NCBI GenBank assembly: GCA_013397845.1
Contig: VZTG01004270.1
Coordinates: 268,319-332,318, forward strand
DNA from: Melanocharis versteri
Lineage: Eukaryota; Chordata; Aves; Passeriformes; Melanocharitidae
Direction of reading: 5' to 3'
Length of the DNA stretch: 64,000 nt
This document shows positions 25,601-37,935 of the stretch, piece after piece. Position numbers and translations under genes: made by a program. Under the pieces are notes generated by a model that had not been told where the DNA came from, made no database searches, and was given only the letters and a program-made list of their open reading frames with translations. Every line of letters begins with the position of its first letter. The first letter of the stretch is position 1.

Positions 25601-28600
25601 CTCAATGTTTCATAGCAGGAAAATCAGGTTTCCAGTTTTCATATTCTAAAACTATTGCTGCAGCATTTGGGTAGCCCTGTATGTTCTAGCTCCACAGGTC
25701 CTCACTTACATGAGAATCCCCATTCTTATTGAAAAAAATATTAATATTTCTAGCCCTCATGGTTTCAGAGGAAGGCCTGAGAGTGTGGCTGTCTACAGAA
25801 AGCAGAAGGTGACACATCACCTGTGTGCATTCATTCCATGACTGCTCAGACAGGGAGCTCCTGCGTTTTCATGCTCGGGGTTCCCAATGCGAGGAAAGGC
25901 AAAACAAAAAAAAACCACGAGAAGGAAACCAAAAAAAGCCTGCTCTGAACTCCATTCCAACATTCAGGTCACCACCCTTCTCCTTTCTTCCCCACACCCA
26001 AGACCACACACTTGCACTTGCACCTCCAGGTGCTCGTCTGCCTGCCAACGAAACCGAGGTTACAATCTCACTGCAGCTCTGGTTATCTTTCAAAGAAAAA
26101 TGTCCTAAAAGAAACCCCAAGAGCTCCGTGGTGCAGCCCCACCCCCGGCCATGGAGCATGACCACACTGGCAGCTCTCAGGCTGTGCAGAGAAGGGATTT
26201 CTTCTCGTTGGGAAGGTGGCCAAGGGGTGTTAGAGGAAGCAGCTGCTTGGAGGCAAGTCCTTGCTGTTGGAACATTTGCTGCTCTGAGGGAATGAGAAGC
26301 ATTGAGACAGACTGGGGCATCTCTGGCCAGTACAAGAATCACTGGGGAATTTCAGTTTTTCTTCCCCGAATTTATTTTATGTTGACTGCAGGAGTGTTTC
26401 ATGAGACCCAGGCCTTTGTTGTATTATCAGCTTGAGAAATAGGAAAATGGGGAATCTTTCTTGAACACTGATGTCTTCATTCTGCAGGACTAGTAACATT
26501 ATTTTAGTTTAAAAATCTCTGTGAATATCTACTGGGCTGACCACTGTGTTGATTTGTCTTAATGGGGGATAAATTGGCATTTCTAGAAACAGAGAATGGC
26601 ATTGCTAATGTTAATTTTCTTTGAGGAGGAGATTTCTGCCAGGGTAGTAATTTGGTGTATTATGAGGTTAGTCCCGTAGAAAGCACAGTAGTGAAAATAA
26701 CTACTGGGCACTGACTGAACTAAAACCTAAAAGCTTTCACCTTGAAGAGAACTTGCCTTGAAAACATTTATTCTTTCAGAGGTGTATGCCAGCAGTGGAG
26801 AAGCCGTCCGAGTGAAGCTTCCCAGAGAACGCAGTAATACATGCAATAAAGAGATTTTTCTAGTGAAATACCCACTTGTGAACTGTTCATGGGTGTAAGA
26901 AAAATGGATCTGAGGTCTTGCCACCTGAGTTCCCTTCCTCTCCCTCAGTAGGTTATCAGCATGAAAACAGGAAATGAATTGGACACCATTAATAAAACAT
27001 GAAGCCTTCGTGTTCAGGTTCTGTGCTCTGTCGTTCAAGTGTAGAAGACACTGTGTGAGAAGGAAACAGAGGAGTCACATCCACAAGTTCATTTACTCTT
27101 TTTAACTACACAGCAAACTTTGGCTTAGGCTTGGAAGTAAACCATTCTTTTCTTCCCCTGAATTTATTGAAAAGCTCTTAAGCCCCCATATAGAAAACCT
27201 GAGGGTTTGTTACTGAACTGTAAGTAGTCTTTCAGAACATAAAATGTTTTCCTAATGTATTCCACCAATAATTAGATATTGTCAATGCTGGTTTTTTACT
27301 CTGTAGTGTCTTTCACTGTGATATAACATTTTAGACCTTGTTTTCCTGCATTTGTTTTGGGAGGTGTTGGCATGGCACAGATTTTTTTTTCACTGTGAAA
27401 GATGTCCTTTATTTGCCAGTTGCTTGTTTGTGATTTTAGCAACATCCCGAGATATGTACCTTGCTCTCTTTTGGGGTCTCATTTTGCTAGCGGAAAATGT
27501 AAGATTCCCCCATCTCATAAAATTGTTGTTTTTCACCAAAGAATAAATTATTAACCTCAAAGAATAGAGGCATGTATGAAGTAGACTGAAAGACTCCCCC
27601 CCACCGCCAGCACCACCACCTTTTCTGTCTGTGCTTTAAAACCATCCCATGAAAGCTGATGGTCCCAGCAGCAATCCAGGGATGAGAGCTTGCAAACTTG
27701 TTAGGAAAAAGTCATGGGAACAAAAGTAGAAGACCCGGTTCAGCCAGACAAAGAAGCCTTCTGCAGCTGTAATAAAGGCTTGGTTTGCTCTATGGGGGAG
27801 TTTAATTGCAAAATACTTAGCATAGGTGAATCATAAGAAGCCTAACTATAGGAAGAGGTTAACCACAGTTATAGGAAAGATTCATCTGAGGCTACAATAA
27901 ACAAGTTTTTTGGTGGGAAGGAACCAGAAGACTCTCCTCAGCTGTGGACAGGCCCACTCCCGAAACTCCAAGGCTGAGTTGTGAGTCTGAAGCAGGTCCT
28001 CCTGACTTTAGACAGTTCTTTTAGGAAGTAGCTAAGTACAAGGTCAGGTGGGAAGATAAGATATTTATTGTTAGTGGGAGTTTTTATCAGCCTGCTGTGG
28101 CTGGAACCACTAGTTCATCTCCCATGGGAGACAGTGCTTCTCATTAAAGCCTACCACAACTATAAGTGTAACCTTGAGATTGTTAGAACTTCCATATTTT
28201 TGATCAAACTGACATCTTCTCACTGTTAAATAAATATGGAAGCACTGCCTCCTGGATCCTGTCAGGAAAAGGAGGTTCCAGTCTCAGAGATTTTAAGCCA
28301 GGTCCAAATTCCTTCAATTATTTCTGTGTAGTCTCTTTCAAAATAACCTGTTTGCCAGATGTACCTCTTGCTTAATTCCTGAAATGCCGAAGTAAGACCT
28401 CAAACTAGGGGAGAAACCCTGACAGTGAAGCAATCCACAATCAGCAAACTTAAAAATTCAGTGTTACAGTTCAACACAATTCAACATTTTTCTTTGCGGC
28501 CATCTACAAGTTTGATGATAGGAAATTGGATTTCACCCACGACATACAAAGGGACAGTCTGGTAAATGTACATTCTCAGCCAAAACCATTAGATCACTGA

Positions 28601-30976
28601 CAGCAGAATCAGGTTTTCACTGAAATTTATGTTACCATTTGGTTTGCTTGTTCTTGTTGTCTGGCTCCATCCATAAAAAGTGCAGCAAAGCTCTAATTCT
28701 CAACTGTTTGAAGTTAGTCTCATGAGAGATAGGCCAGACAACCCATTGGAAAATATTCAAATTATTCACAAGGTTATTCCTAATTGCACAAAAGGTTCTG
28801 TATTAACATTTTTATTTTAGCACATCTTTTGTTACTTGAGGCTTTGGTCGTAGGATTTGTTTTTCTATGTTTTTTTCATCCATCGTCTGTAGGAACCACC
28901 TTCTGTTTGCAGATTAAGGTTATTGGAAATTAAAACTGTAAACGTGTGAGGACACTGAAGAATAATGCAGCTGAAGGCTGGCTGGCTGGGACGGTCTGAG
29001 GGAAAATGATCAATTGAGTGGAAGTCTGACTGGGTGTGTTCATGGAGGGGTGCCTGGATGGGACGGAGGGGATGTGAGACTGAGCATGATTTATGGGCAG
29101 TAATCAGTCCTGGAGCTCCAACAGGAGTCTCTTCACTTAGATTAAAATACAGCAGCACCTGGTGCTTGCTGCAAACACATTTTTTCCCTGGGAAAAGAGA
29201 GAGTTACCCTTCTGGAGTGTTTTCTAAATAACACATCTCTGTGCTTTTTTAAATATTAGTGTGTTAAATGTCCGAAGAATTCTTGATGAAAATGATGCCT
29301 TGGTTACATGACCAGAGCCCACTCATTTTCCCAGCAGAGGCTCTGGGTGCCCAGGGCTGTTTGGAAGCCACCAGCAATAACTGCCTGGGGTGGACAGGGA
29401 TGGACAGCTGGGTCCTGCCAGAACTCTGAGCCAGGCCCCTTACTGAGCCATTCATGGCAACTTTCCCGCTCAAACTGCATCTGATTTTTATGTAAATATT
29501 TCCTGTGACTACGTTTTTAGCCCGCTGCCTGTAGGAATGCCTTACACCAGCCATTTTTTAAGGCCCTTTTTTTTCCCCTTGCATCTAGCCAAACTTTCCC
29601 TTCCCTAGCTCCACATCAGTGCTTCTCATGCTTGTGTCTCCTGCCCCTCCCTCTCCTCATCCTCCTGCATATTCACATTAACTGCAAGGTAATTAGGGAC
29701 TGATCCTGTCCTCTGAGTCTTTGTTTCTCCAGACTGTGACTTAAATTCTACCCTCCTGCAGCAAACTCCACTGAGATCCTAAGGACTGGTCCTTTTGGGG
29801 GTGCACTTGCTGTTGTATCTAGCTGTCAACACAAAGTTCTTTGATATTATAATGTTGTAATGGCAGGAGACCCAGGTTAAGCAAAACCAGAACTGGCTGT
29901 CCCTCCCTCCCTCGGGAGTTTCAGGTTATTAACAGGGCTTTGCTCAGCTGAGCTACAGGGATCCGTCAGGTCTCTGCCCACATTCCTGTCTTGCAGCTTC
30001 ACAGTTCTCATACTATTTTAAAAAGCAGGAACGAGGCAGCTTGTGTGATCCCAGCAGATTCTCTGCCTGTCATGGCCACCAATCTTTTGAAGTTAAAGGC
30101 TTACAAAATCCTGCTGTCCATCTCTGCCCCACAAGAGGAATGTGTCTGTGAACCAGATCCTCTGTGGGGTCAGTTTGCAGCCCACTGGTGGCTTGGCAAT
30201 GCCAGCTCCCAGGGCAGGCACCCCCTGATGAGGAACCTGGGCTCCCACCTGCTCACCAGCCCCTGCTGCTCTGCCCCTTGGGAGCTGTGCTCCGAGTTCC
30301 CTGCTGTAAGCTCATCGTGCAGCACTATATCAACTGTTTTATTGCAATAAAAATTAATCCTAGTAGCTGCAAAGTCGTTGTCTTGGGTGGAATGGTCTTT
30401 TGGAACTGCTTGGCACAACCTACTTTTAGTAAGCCCCTGTTACACAGGTGTTTCACACTGTTTACTCCACTGTGTAACATGGAAGCAATGCCAGCATGAA
30501 TGGTTTGCAGTCTCTTGCTTCTCCCTTTCCTCAGCATCCTCACAAGCAGGAAAGTTTCTTCATGTGCTCATTGAAAACCCTCCAAAACTTGTGCTGGATC
30601 ATTCCCTGTTCTGGGAATCTTACCAGACCTACATTCCCATTCTGTGCTCTTCTTTTCAGTATGTGCACTGCTCTTCAAGTCACATTAACAAAAGCTACAG
30701 ATCCGTGATCCTTCTCAGCCCTGTAGCAGGGAATAAAAGTAGCATTGGAGCCAGAAAAAGAGTTTGGTTCCTTAGAATCATGTCTTGGTTTGGGATCTTT
30801 TCATTTGCCTCTGGCACTTTACAAGCCCTCCCCTGAGTTTTTCATCCTCCTTCAAGGCGCTGTTGAAAACCTCCTTTTCAGCTGGCTCAGCTTGCAGTCT
30901 GTGGTGGGTCTCTTGCACTGTGCACAGGTGTGCCCTGGGACTGGGACAGGCATCACCTGGCACACGTGGCTGAGAG
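22622..30976. other. intergenic, no gene seen
   Basis: Long non-coding stretch. A perfect octamer ATTTGCAT lies at 24458-24465. The two overlapping frames at 25825-26342 (156 and 157 codons, opposite strands) show no domain and are chance. The block 27690-28180 looks like a decayed LTR (late cattaaag, repeated ttgttag at both ends) but I cannot prove its ends. No RNA gene seen. Confidence 0.5.
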
Positions 30977-31028
30977 GCTGCTGTGCTGTGCTGTGCTGTG
31001 CTGTGCTGTGCTGTGCTGTGCTGTGCTG
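30977..31028. repeat. CTGTG pentanucleotide microsatellite
   Basis: From 30981 the unit CTGTG repeats without interruption about nine and a half times. The length is not a multiple of three per unit, so open frames on both strands pass through it in several registers. These frames (for example 30778-31305 minus) are artefacts of the repeat. Confidence 0.95.
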
Positions 31029-34000
31029 CAGCACCCAGTGGGTCCAGCAGCACCGGAGTGATTGAAAGCTCCAGGTCCCAGATGCCACCCAGCTCTGCTG
31101 GAGCTGTGCAGCACCAAGCCCTTGTGCCTGGTGAGCAGGCTGGGTGGTGATGCTCAGGGCTGGGTGCAGTCCAAGACTTCCACATCTGCAGCTGTGGCAC
31201 AACCAAGAGAGCAAATCCAGCAGGCTGCATCTCCCTGCTCCGCTCAGAGCCTGGCCTCCTGTGCCAGGCTGGGGCCAGGGCCACAGGGCAGCACTCTGCC
31301 AGCACTGGGGAGAGGGCTGGGATCTGGTTTTTCTCTTTGCCTCAGGATTAGTCCACCACAGCCAAGCAAGCCCAGATTCTGCGCAGAGGCATCTGTGCCC
31401 AGCACCATCCCGTGCTGAAGATGGTCTCTGCTGGGTGGCTGTCCCTCCTGGGGGTCAGCAGGGCCCCCAAGCCCTGGGCAGAGTCTGGAGTGGATCAGAG
31501 CTACTTAAAAAGTTGCCTTGGAGAGCTTCTATGACATTGTTGCTTGTGTCTTGGTGTACCATGTCTAGGACAGTGGCCTGCCAGGCACTGGGCATAATTT
31601 CTGGTGTAAACTTGAGATATCTGGAAGGGAGAGTCTGACTTCAGCATCCCTCAGACAATCCCAGTGGCAGAAAGTATCTGAGGAATCCCACAGACTCACA
31701 CCCAATTTTCAAGGCCAGCATTTCTCCCAGCATACACAGCCCTGCCCAGGAGGCTAGCCAGGCTACATTATCTGGAGTTTGAATCTGGACATGAGGAGGC
31801 AGGTGTTGGGAAAAACAGGCAGGCACATGAGTAGTCAAAGGCAAGAGCAAGTGTTTCAGGTCTGCACACTCAGCACATTGTACCCCATCCAAACTGGGCT
31901 GGGGATGTTGAAGCAGGGAAACAGGGAACAATAAGGAGTGTTGCAGGGCTTCTGCCAGACTGAGCACAAGGCAGCACTAATGCTCTGTGAGACGGGGAAG
32001 GGAATTTCTAACAGTGAGATTCAAAGATCGAGAGGAAAATCATAGGGGAAAAGCCAAGAACGTTGGGCTGAAATTCCTGAGGGCTGTGATGAGAGACCCT
32101 CTGTCCCCCTCAGTGTCAGGCCAAGGGGTCAGCATTCCACACCAGAGGCGTGTCCCTGTGGGATGCCCAGCTGCAGCCAGTGCCTGGAGAGCTGGACTGG
32201 CACTTGGCACCCTCTGCGGCCTCTGTGTGTGAGTGTTCATCTTCCAGACAGAGCCTCAGCAAGGAGAAGGCTGACAGAATTTAAATGGAGGAGCTGAGGG
32301 CTGATCTGTGCTGGGAAGGGTCTCAGGCCACGGCCAGGAAACATCAGGTGCACGGCAGGGGAGTTGGTTCCTGTGCTGGGAGGTGCTGCCAGCACAAATC
32401 TCTTAATAGTCTTTTAGTCTCAGTAAGGCCTTAAAATCAATCAGAGGATTAGCTAAGCAAATCTGGTTTTGTGGTACATGATCCAGCTTTGTGCAATTGG
32501 ATCTGATGTTGCTCAGACTCTCCCTGGCGATGGGGCTCGCTCCTGTGCCAGCTGCAGCTGCAGGGCTGGGCAGGAGTGGCTGCAGCTGGCAGGGAGCAGG
32601 GAGAGGAGTGGGGTCCCAGCACTGGCATGACCTGCTCAGGAGCAGGAATGCCTTGTGCCAGCCCGTCACCTCCCTCCCACCAGTGTGTTCCCTTCACCCA
32701 GCGTTTCTCCCTGCAGAAGCTCTCAGGAGGTAACACGAGCCACTGACCCCTTCTTGTGAGCCACCAGCTTCACATGGCTTCTGTGACACGTTTTTCTCAG
32801 GAATAGGTAAACATTGTGATCCCTTTTCCCTTGCAGTGGTGGCTCCCTGGCTTCAGAGCTGAGCTGCAGACAGGGGCCAGGTAGACCCTTCTCCTACCAC
32901 CTGCACTGCTAAGCCTCATCCCCAGAGGACCAGTTTTGAGCTGCCACCAGTGAGGGAAACAAGTCTCCCTTGAGGTTCTGGCTCCTGGCAGATCAATACT
33001 TTAATTCATTTGATGACAACAGCAGCAATCCACCCAGCTGACACCTGGCAGTGTCTGTTTCCAGCCTGGTATAGGAGTGTTTGTGTAGCTTCTGACAAAG
33101 CAGTTTGCCTTCTCTCGAGCTGAAAGTTACTCCAAGTGACAACATGAGACCTCAGCCCCCCGACAGGGCCTGAATCCCCCAAACACACCGTGGCTGCAGA
33201 TCTGGATGTGGTCACTGGACTTGCTAAGCAGTCATAATGGCAAAGTGATGTGAGGAATCATGACATATCGCCTCCAGAACTCAGCAGTCTCGGTTTTCTG
33301 GCAAGATTTCCCTCTGCTCCTTTTTTTCCAGACTCTTCTGCGGTCTGTGGCCAGCTTGGTTCACTCTTGGTGCAACATAACACGAAGTGATGCCTGGCTG
33401 CTGGATGATCCCTCTCCCTGCAACCATGCTGACTCGTGAGCCTCCCAGCTCCGGCCTGTCATCCACTGGGGGCTCAGCTATGCAAATCTGCTACAAGAAA
33501 ATGAGGTCTATAAATAATGGACACCTTGGGCCTGCATGTCGGTACAAGGTAATCCATTGCCTTGCTTGAAATGTATCCGGCTATATTTCATGCTTCCGTG
33601 TGAAAGTTACAAGGAATGAAAAGTACCCAGGATAAAATCCAACCTGACCTAAAAAAAAGAGGCAAAAAGTTGCTCAGTGCAGGCTGGAACTGGTGTGGCA
33701 GGAGGCCAGTCCTTGGTCTCTGGGCTGAGTGGGGCTGTGATGAACGCTCCTGCTGCTTCTGCCTCCTTCACAGTGCCTGCCCACCTCCCCGCTGCTCTGT
33801 TCAGAAGGAATGTGAGAAAGCTTATTGATCCCATTTGCCCAGCAAAGGGCTGGTTTAGATGCTAACAAAAACTGAACTGTTTAGTTTTGTTGCCTTTAAA
33901 TATTTTCAAATTGAATGTGTTTACCCCACAGCAGTTTCGACCCCGAGAGGCACTTCTCTCCTGACTGCTGCTTTGGGTGGCCCAGTAGTCTTGGGAGCAC

Positions 34001-35193
34001 AGGTCACAGAAATCCAGTTAAATTGTTCAATTCTTTCTCTCTCCTAGTTGACGAAGAATTTATATACATGGAAAATATTCAGAAATGTGCATCAAGGTTG
34101 ATGTGAGGTATAGAACAGCATCCACAGGAGGCACACCTCCACAGACTATGATTCCTCAGCCTGAGAAGACGTGACTGCAGGAGAAAATGTGAGCAGTCTC
34201 TGGAATTGTGAGTAGCATGAAGAAGTCATCCAGAGGTGACTTGTTCACTGGCTCTGGTTCTCCAAACAGAAGAAGGTGGCTCTTTGCACAGTGTGTAATT
34301 TATCTGCAGAAATCTTTGCTGCAGAACGTTGTGCATGCTGAAGGTTTACATAAATAGAAAAAAAAAATAAAGTTGTGGAAGTGTTAAAAAAGGCTAGTGG
34401 CTATTGAATAACAAACCTCACTTCTGTCATGGGAGATCTCTGCAAGCTGTCAGGCCCTGGGACTATGCTGGAGAGGCATTGGTGTGAGCTCTGTGCTGTC
34501 CTGACAGTCCTCCCTACACCTCTGCTGCTGGACAGAGTGTCTTTCCTCTGACCTCCTACAGGCATTTGATGTTATGTTCCTGTGCCTCTCCTCACCCATG
34601 ATTTCCACCTCGATTACCTTTTTCTAAAACTCAGAGATTTAGTGTCACAATTAAATTCTGCACTGAATATATTTTTTACTTTGAAAAGCATCTGGACAAT
34701 TCTTTCTGAAAGCACCTTCTGGCTACCCGTAGAGCATTCTGAAAAGGATGAGCCTTTAGATAGGCTGGCAAATCATATAAATAGTAAATACTATTGGTTC
34801 TGAGAATTGAGTTTTCCCTGGGAAGTCTGAATCTCTAGCTCTATAACGGCTCGGTTATCAAATAGATGATTTATATCTTACTAGGTATTTCCATCTGTGG
34901 ATGGAAAAATGTTCTATTGCGTAATGTTCCTTATGCTCCTGCTTCATCTCTCACCATTGCTGGCAGGGCTTTTGGGCCCCCAGATCAGCCTATTTAAACA
35001 ATCAGCTCAGAGCCAGCAGTGGCACTTCAGGGTGCTCAGACTGGTGGGTGTGCAGGGAGGGCCTTGGCCACTGGCCACTGTCCGCAGGCACTGGCCACGT
35101 GCTCCAAGGACAGCGTTCACCAGCAGCTCTGCCCCAGAGCTCCTGCCTCTTCTGAGAATGGCGTTTTCCAGGCTTGGATACAAATCTCAGTTG
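31029..35193. other. intergenic, no gene seen
   Basis: GC content rises here, giving many overlapping open frames on both strands, none with a recognisable domain. A perfect octamer ATGCAAAT at 33480-33487 is followed about 25 bp later by ctataaataa, an octamer-plus-TATA-like arrangement. No LTR or LINE piece recognised. Confidence 0.5.
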
Positions 35194-35198
35194 CTTCT

Positions 35199-35758
35199 TG
35201 TCTTGGTTTGAAAAGACAGGAGTCTGCTAAGGAAGGCAGGAGCCTCCCTTGGAAGAGAAAATGCACCCCCCTTCCCTCCAAATTAATATAATTCTGAAAT
35301 TAAGGAGCTTTTAGGCAATGATATGAGAAAAAAGAATAACAGTTCTTTATTAATATAAACAACAATGGTACCCACTGACAGAGTCAGAATACAACCTGAC
35401 ACTCTGTTCAGGGTGGTGGGAGCAGTCCAGATGAAATGGTTCTCTGAAGCGCTGATTGGGCAGAAAGAAAGGTCCTGATGGTCCAGTGAAAGCTCTTGTC
35501 TTCTGGAAATCCAGTAGGCAGGAGCTGCTGTACAGTCCCAGAGTCCAGCTTATATCCAGGTGGGAATGCTTGGCTCCTCCCCCCTGGGTGGAGCCTCTTA
35601 CAATGGGATGAGATGACTCATGAGTCATGTGGTGAGTTCCTAATGGCCCATTAGCAGAGACAATGGGCCCTGGATAGCAGGAGATAACAAACAGTGCCCC
35701 AGCTGTTTGAACGGCTGTGGAGGTGGTGATAGAATAAACCTATTTTTAACCTAGGACA
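35199..35758 (-). mobile_element. solo LTR, ERVL-like, songbird-type
   Basis: A 560-bp element. On the + strand it begins TGTCTTGGTTTGAAAAGACA and ends CCTAGGACA, flanked by the perfect 5-bp duplication cttct (35194-35198 and 35759-35763). The working strand is minus: a gatataag TATA box at 35549-35557 precedes, on that strand, an AATAAA near 35345-35350. A 5-bp duplication fits ERVL-like (class III) or class I elements. The terminal text resembles an LTR I know as abundant in songbirds. No internal region remains. Confidence 0.88.
35613..35628. promoter_or_regulatory. double AP-1 palindrome in the LTR
   Basis: ATGACTCATGAGTCAT is a perfect 16-bp palindrome holding two abutting consensus AP-1 (TRE) sites, TGACTCA and TGAGTCA. 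On the LTR's own strand it lies about 55-80 bp upstream of the TATA box, the usual place for a promoter-proximal activator site. Confidence 0.7.
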
Positions 35759-35763
35759 CTTCT

Positions 35764-37423
35764 TATCCAGCATATGTCTGCTCACTTTTGGTCAAGCTTG
35801 ACCGAAGGACAGAATCTGGGTTTCTTGCAGTTGTGGGGGAGTTTTGCCATGCAGTTGCCCACAGACGTTCAGCCTTGCAGGTGCCAGAGGAAATCTGCAA
35901 ACCCGAGTGCATGCCCACGTTGCTCTCCCCATGTTCCACCTTGTCCATCTGCATGTCAACTGCTCTGCTTCTGAAGGGCGAACTGGAAAACAGCAGTGCC
36001 AATGGTAATCATTTGTTGGGAGAAATTCACATTGCTAAAGGACCCTGAGAATTTTAATTACTCACAAGTACCACAGGATGCATGGCTTTGAGCAATCACT
36101 GGGAATAGAGTATCCTTGCACGTACAACAAAGAACCTGGAAACTGTACTCACAGGCAAGTAAAACAGGGAATATTTAAAGAGTAAAACGAGGGAGAGTGT
36201 TGACATGAGTGAAAAGAGGAGGGAAATACCGGCCTGATTCCTAATCCCTAAACTGTCTTACTATAGTATTGTGAAAGTAAGGAGGAATAAACCTAACACC
36301 ACAGTTCCTTGCCATCAAGAAACTATGTATTAATACAGTACTGCTAAGGTAATTAACCAAATCAGACTTAGTCCATGGCTGAAAGGGATTTCTTCCCCCA
36401 GGGATAAGCAGATGTCTCAATCTAATTATACAAGTTATTTAATCAGAACCAGAGGTCTGGTATCTAATGAAAATACTACGTAGTGTTGGGGGGGCAGTTG
36501 CAGTGCAAGTAAAGGGGGTCTACAAGCTTCCACACCAGTGCAGTTTCTGATGTTCTACCTTTAAGTTACTGTACCTAACTTTAGGATCTCAGGATAGGAA
36601 TTTGAAAGAAAAAAGAACTCATTCTAGCAAAAGTCAGTTTCACTGCCTGGTATAGAAAGAAAATTCTTCTATTAATGTCACTGGTGCTCCACCCACCCAT
36701 AGTGCTGACACAGGAACAAACAGCTGTTATGTCTGAGGCAGCTGATAGGTCTGTGGTACCATTTTGTGAGCCTTGCCTCACCCAGATAAGAACTGTAACA
36801 GGTGTCTAAACCTGCCCATAGCCCCATCTAGCCAATAGTAGGGGTGCAGTTGTTAACAGCACAGGCTCGCAGGAAAAGTGGTCACTGTGTTCTCAGGAAC
36901 AGGCAGAGCCCCTGAACCCATGGTTCTTGGGATATACAGGCGTCTGAAAAGCAAGTGGAGTATCATCCCCACCGGGAAGACTGTGTTGCTATCATCAGCA
37001 CTTCTTGGCAATCACAGCCTGGGACACATCCAAGCTGCCAACTATGGCAAGTAGAAAGCAAATGCTCTGTGTTGCTGCTAAAAATTTTGTTGAGAAGGTT
37101 GTAGGAAATGTTAACCCAAACGAGTGGGACTGGGAGGAAAAGACTCCAGAACAGTAGTCAGAGTGAAGAGATGACGCATCATTGCACCATGACTGGAGAG
37201 AAAGAGCAGATCCTGAGGGCCTGTTGCCTGCAGTGGGAGTTTGATGGCCCACAGTACAGTTAAACAAAATACAAGAAATACAAGTTGTGGCACTGATCAG
37301 AGCTTGGATGAGACAGTCCTGTAACCAGTCTGAGAAGTCCTGGGCCCATGCCAGTAAGCTACTTGCAACACACAGGAACAAAGAGAAATTTGACTTTGAA
37401 CTCTGCTGTCCTACATCCACCAT
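35764..37423. other. intergenic, no gene seen
   Basis: Non-coding DNA. The 155-codon minus frame at 36995-37462 runs into the CR1 fragment and has no recognisable domain. Confidence 0.5.
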
Positions 37424-37935
37424 CACAGAGTAAGAGAATATGCTGAGTTGGAAGGGACCCACAAAAGGATCATCGAGTCCAACTGCTGGCCCTGCACAGG
37501 ACCATCCCCAGGAGTCACACCATGTGCCTGAGAGTGCTGTCCAAACGCTTCTTCAACTCTGTCAGGCTTAGTGCTGTAACCACTGCCCTGAGGAGCCTGG
37601 GCCAGCGCCCAGCCACCCCCTGGGGAAGAACCTTCTCCTAATATCCAACCAAAACCTCCCCTGACACAACTTCAGGCCATTCCCTCAGGTCCTGTCACTG
37701 GTCACCAGAGAGAAGAGATCAGTGCCTGCCCCTCCTTTTCCCCTCACAAGGAAGTTGTAACTGTGAAGAGTCTCCCCTCAGTCTCCTCTTCTCCAGCTGA
37801 ACAGACCAAGTGACTTCAGTTGCTCCTCGTGCAGCTTCCCCTAAGGCCCTTCACCTTCTTCATTGCCCTTCTTTGGATGCTCCTCAATAGCTTACTATCT
37901 TTCTTACATTGCGGTTACCAAAACTGCACACAGAC
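37424..37935 (-). mobile_element. CR1 LINE 3' fragment
   Basis: On the + strand: atgctgagttggaagggacc, aggatcatcgagtccaact, ccctgcacaggac, agagtgctgtccaaacgcttctt, aacttcaggccattccct, ggtcctgtcactggtcacc and ctcttctccagctgaaca. This is the reverse complement of the CR1 3' end and ORF2 tail. It is about 510 bp, 5'-truncated as most CR1 copies are, and fairly well preserved, hence younger than the other pieces here. Confidence 0.92.
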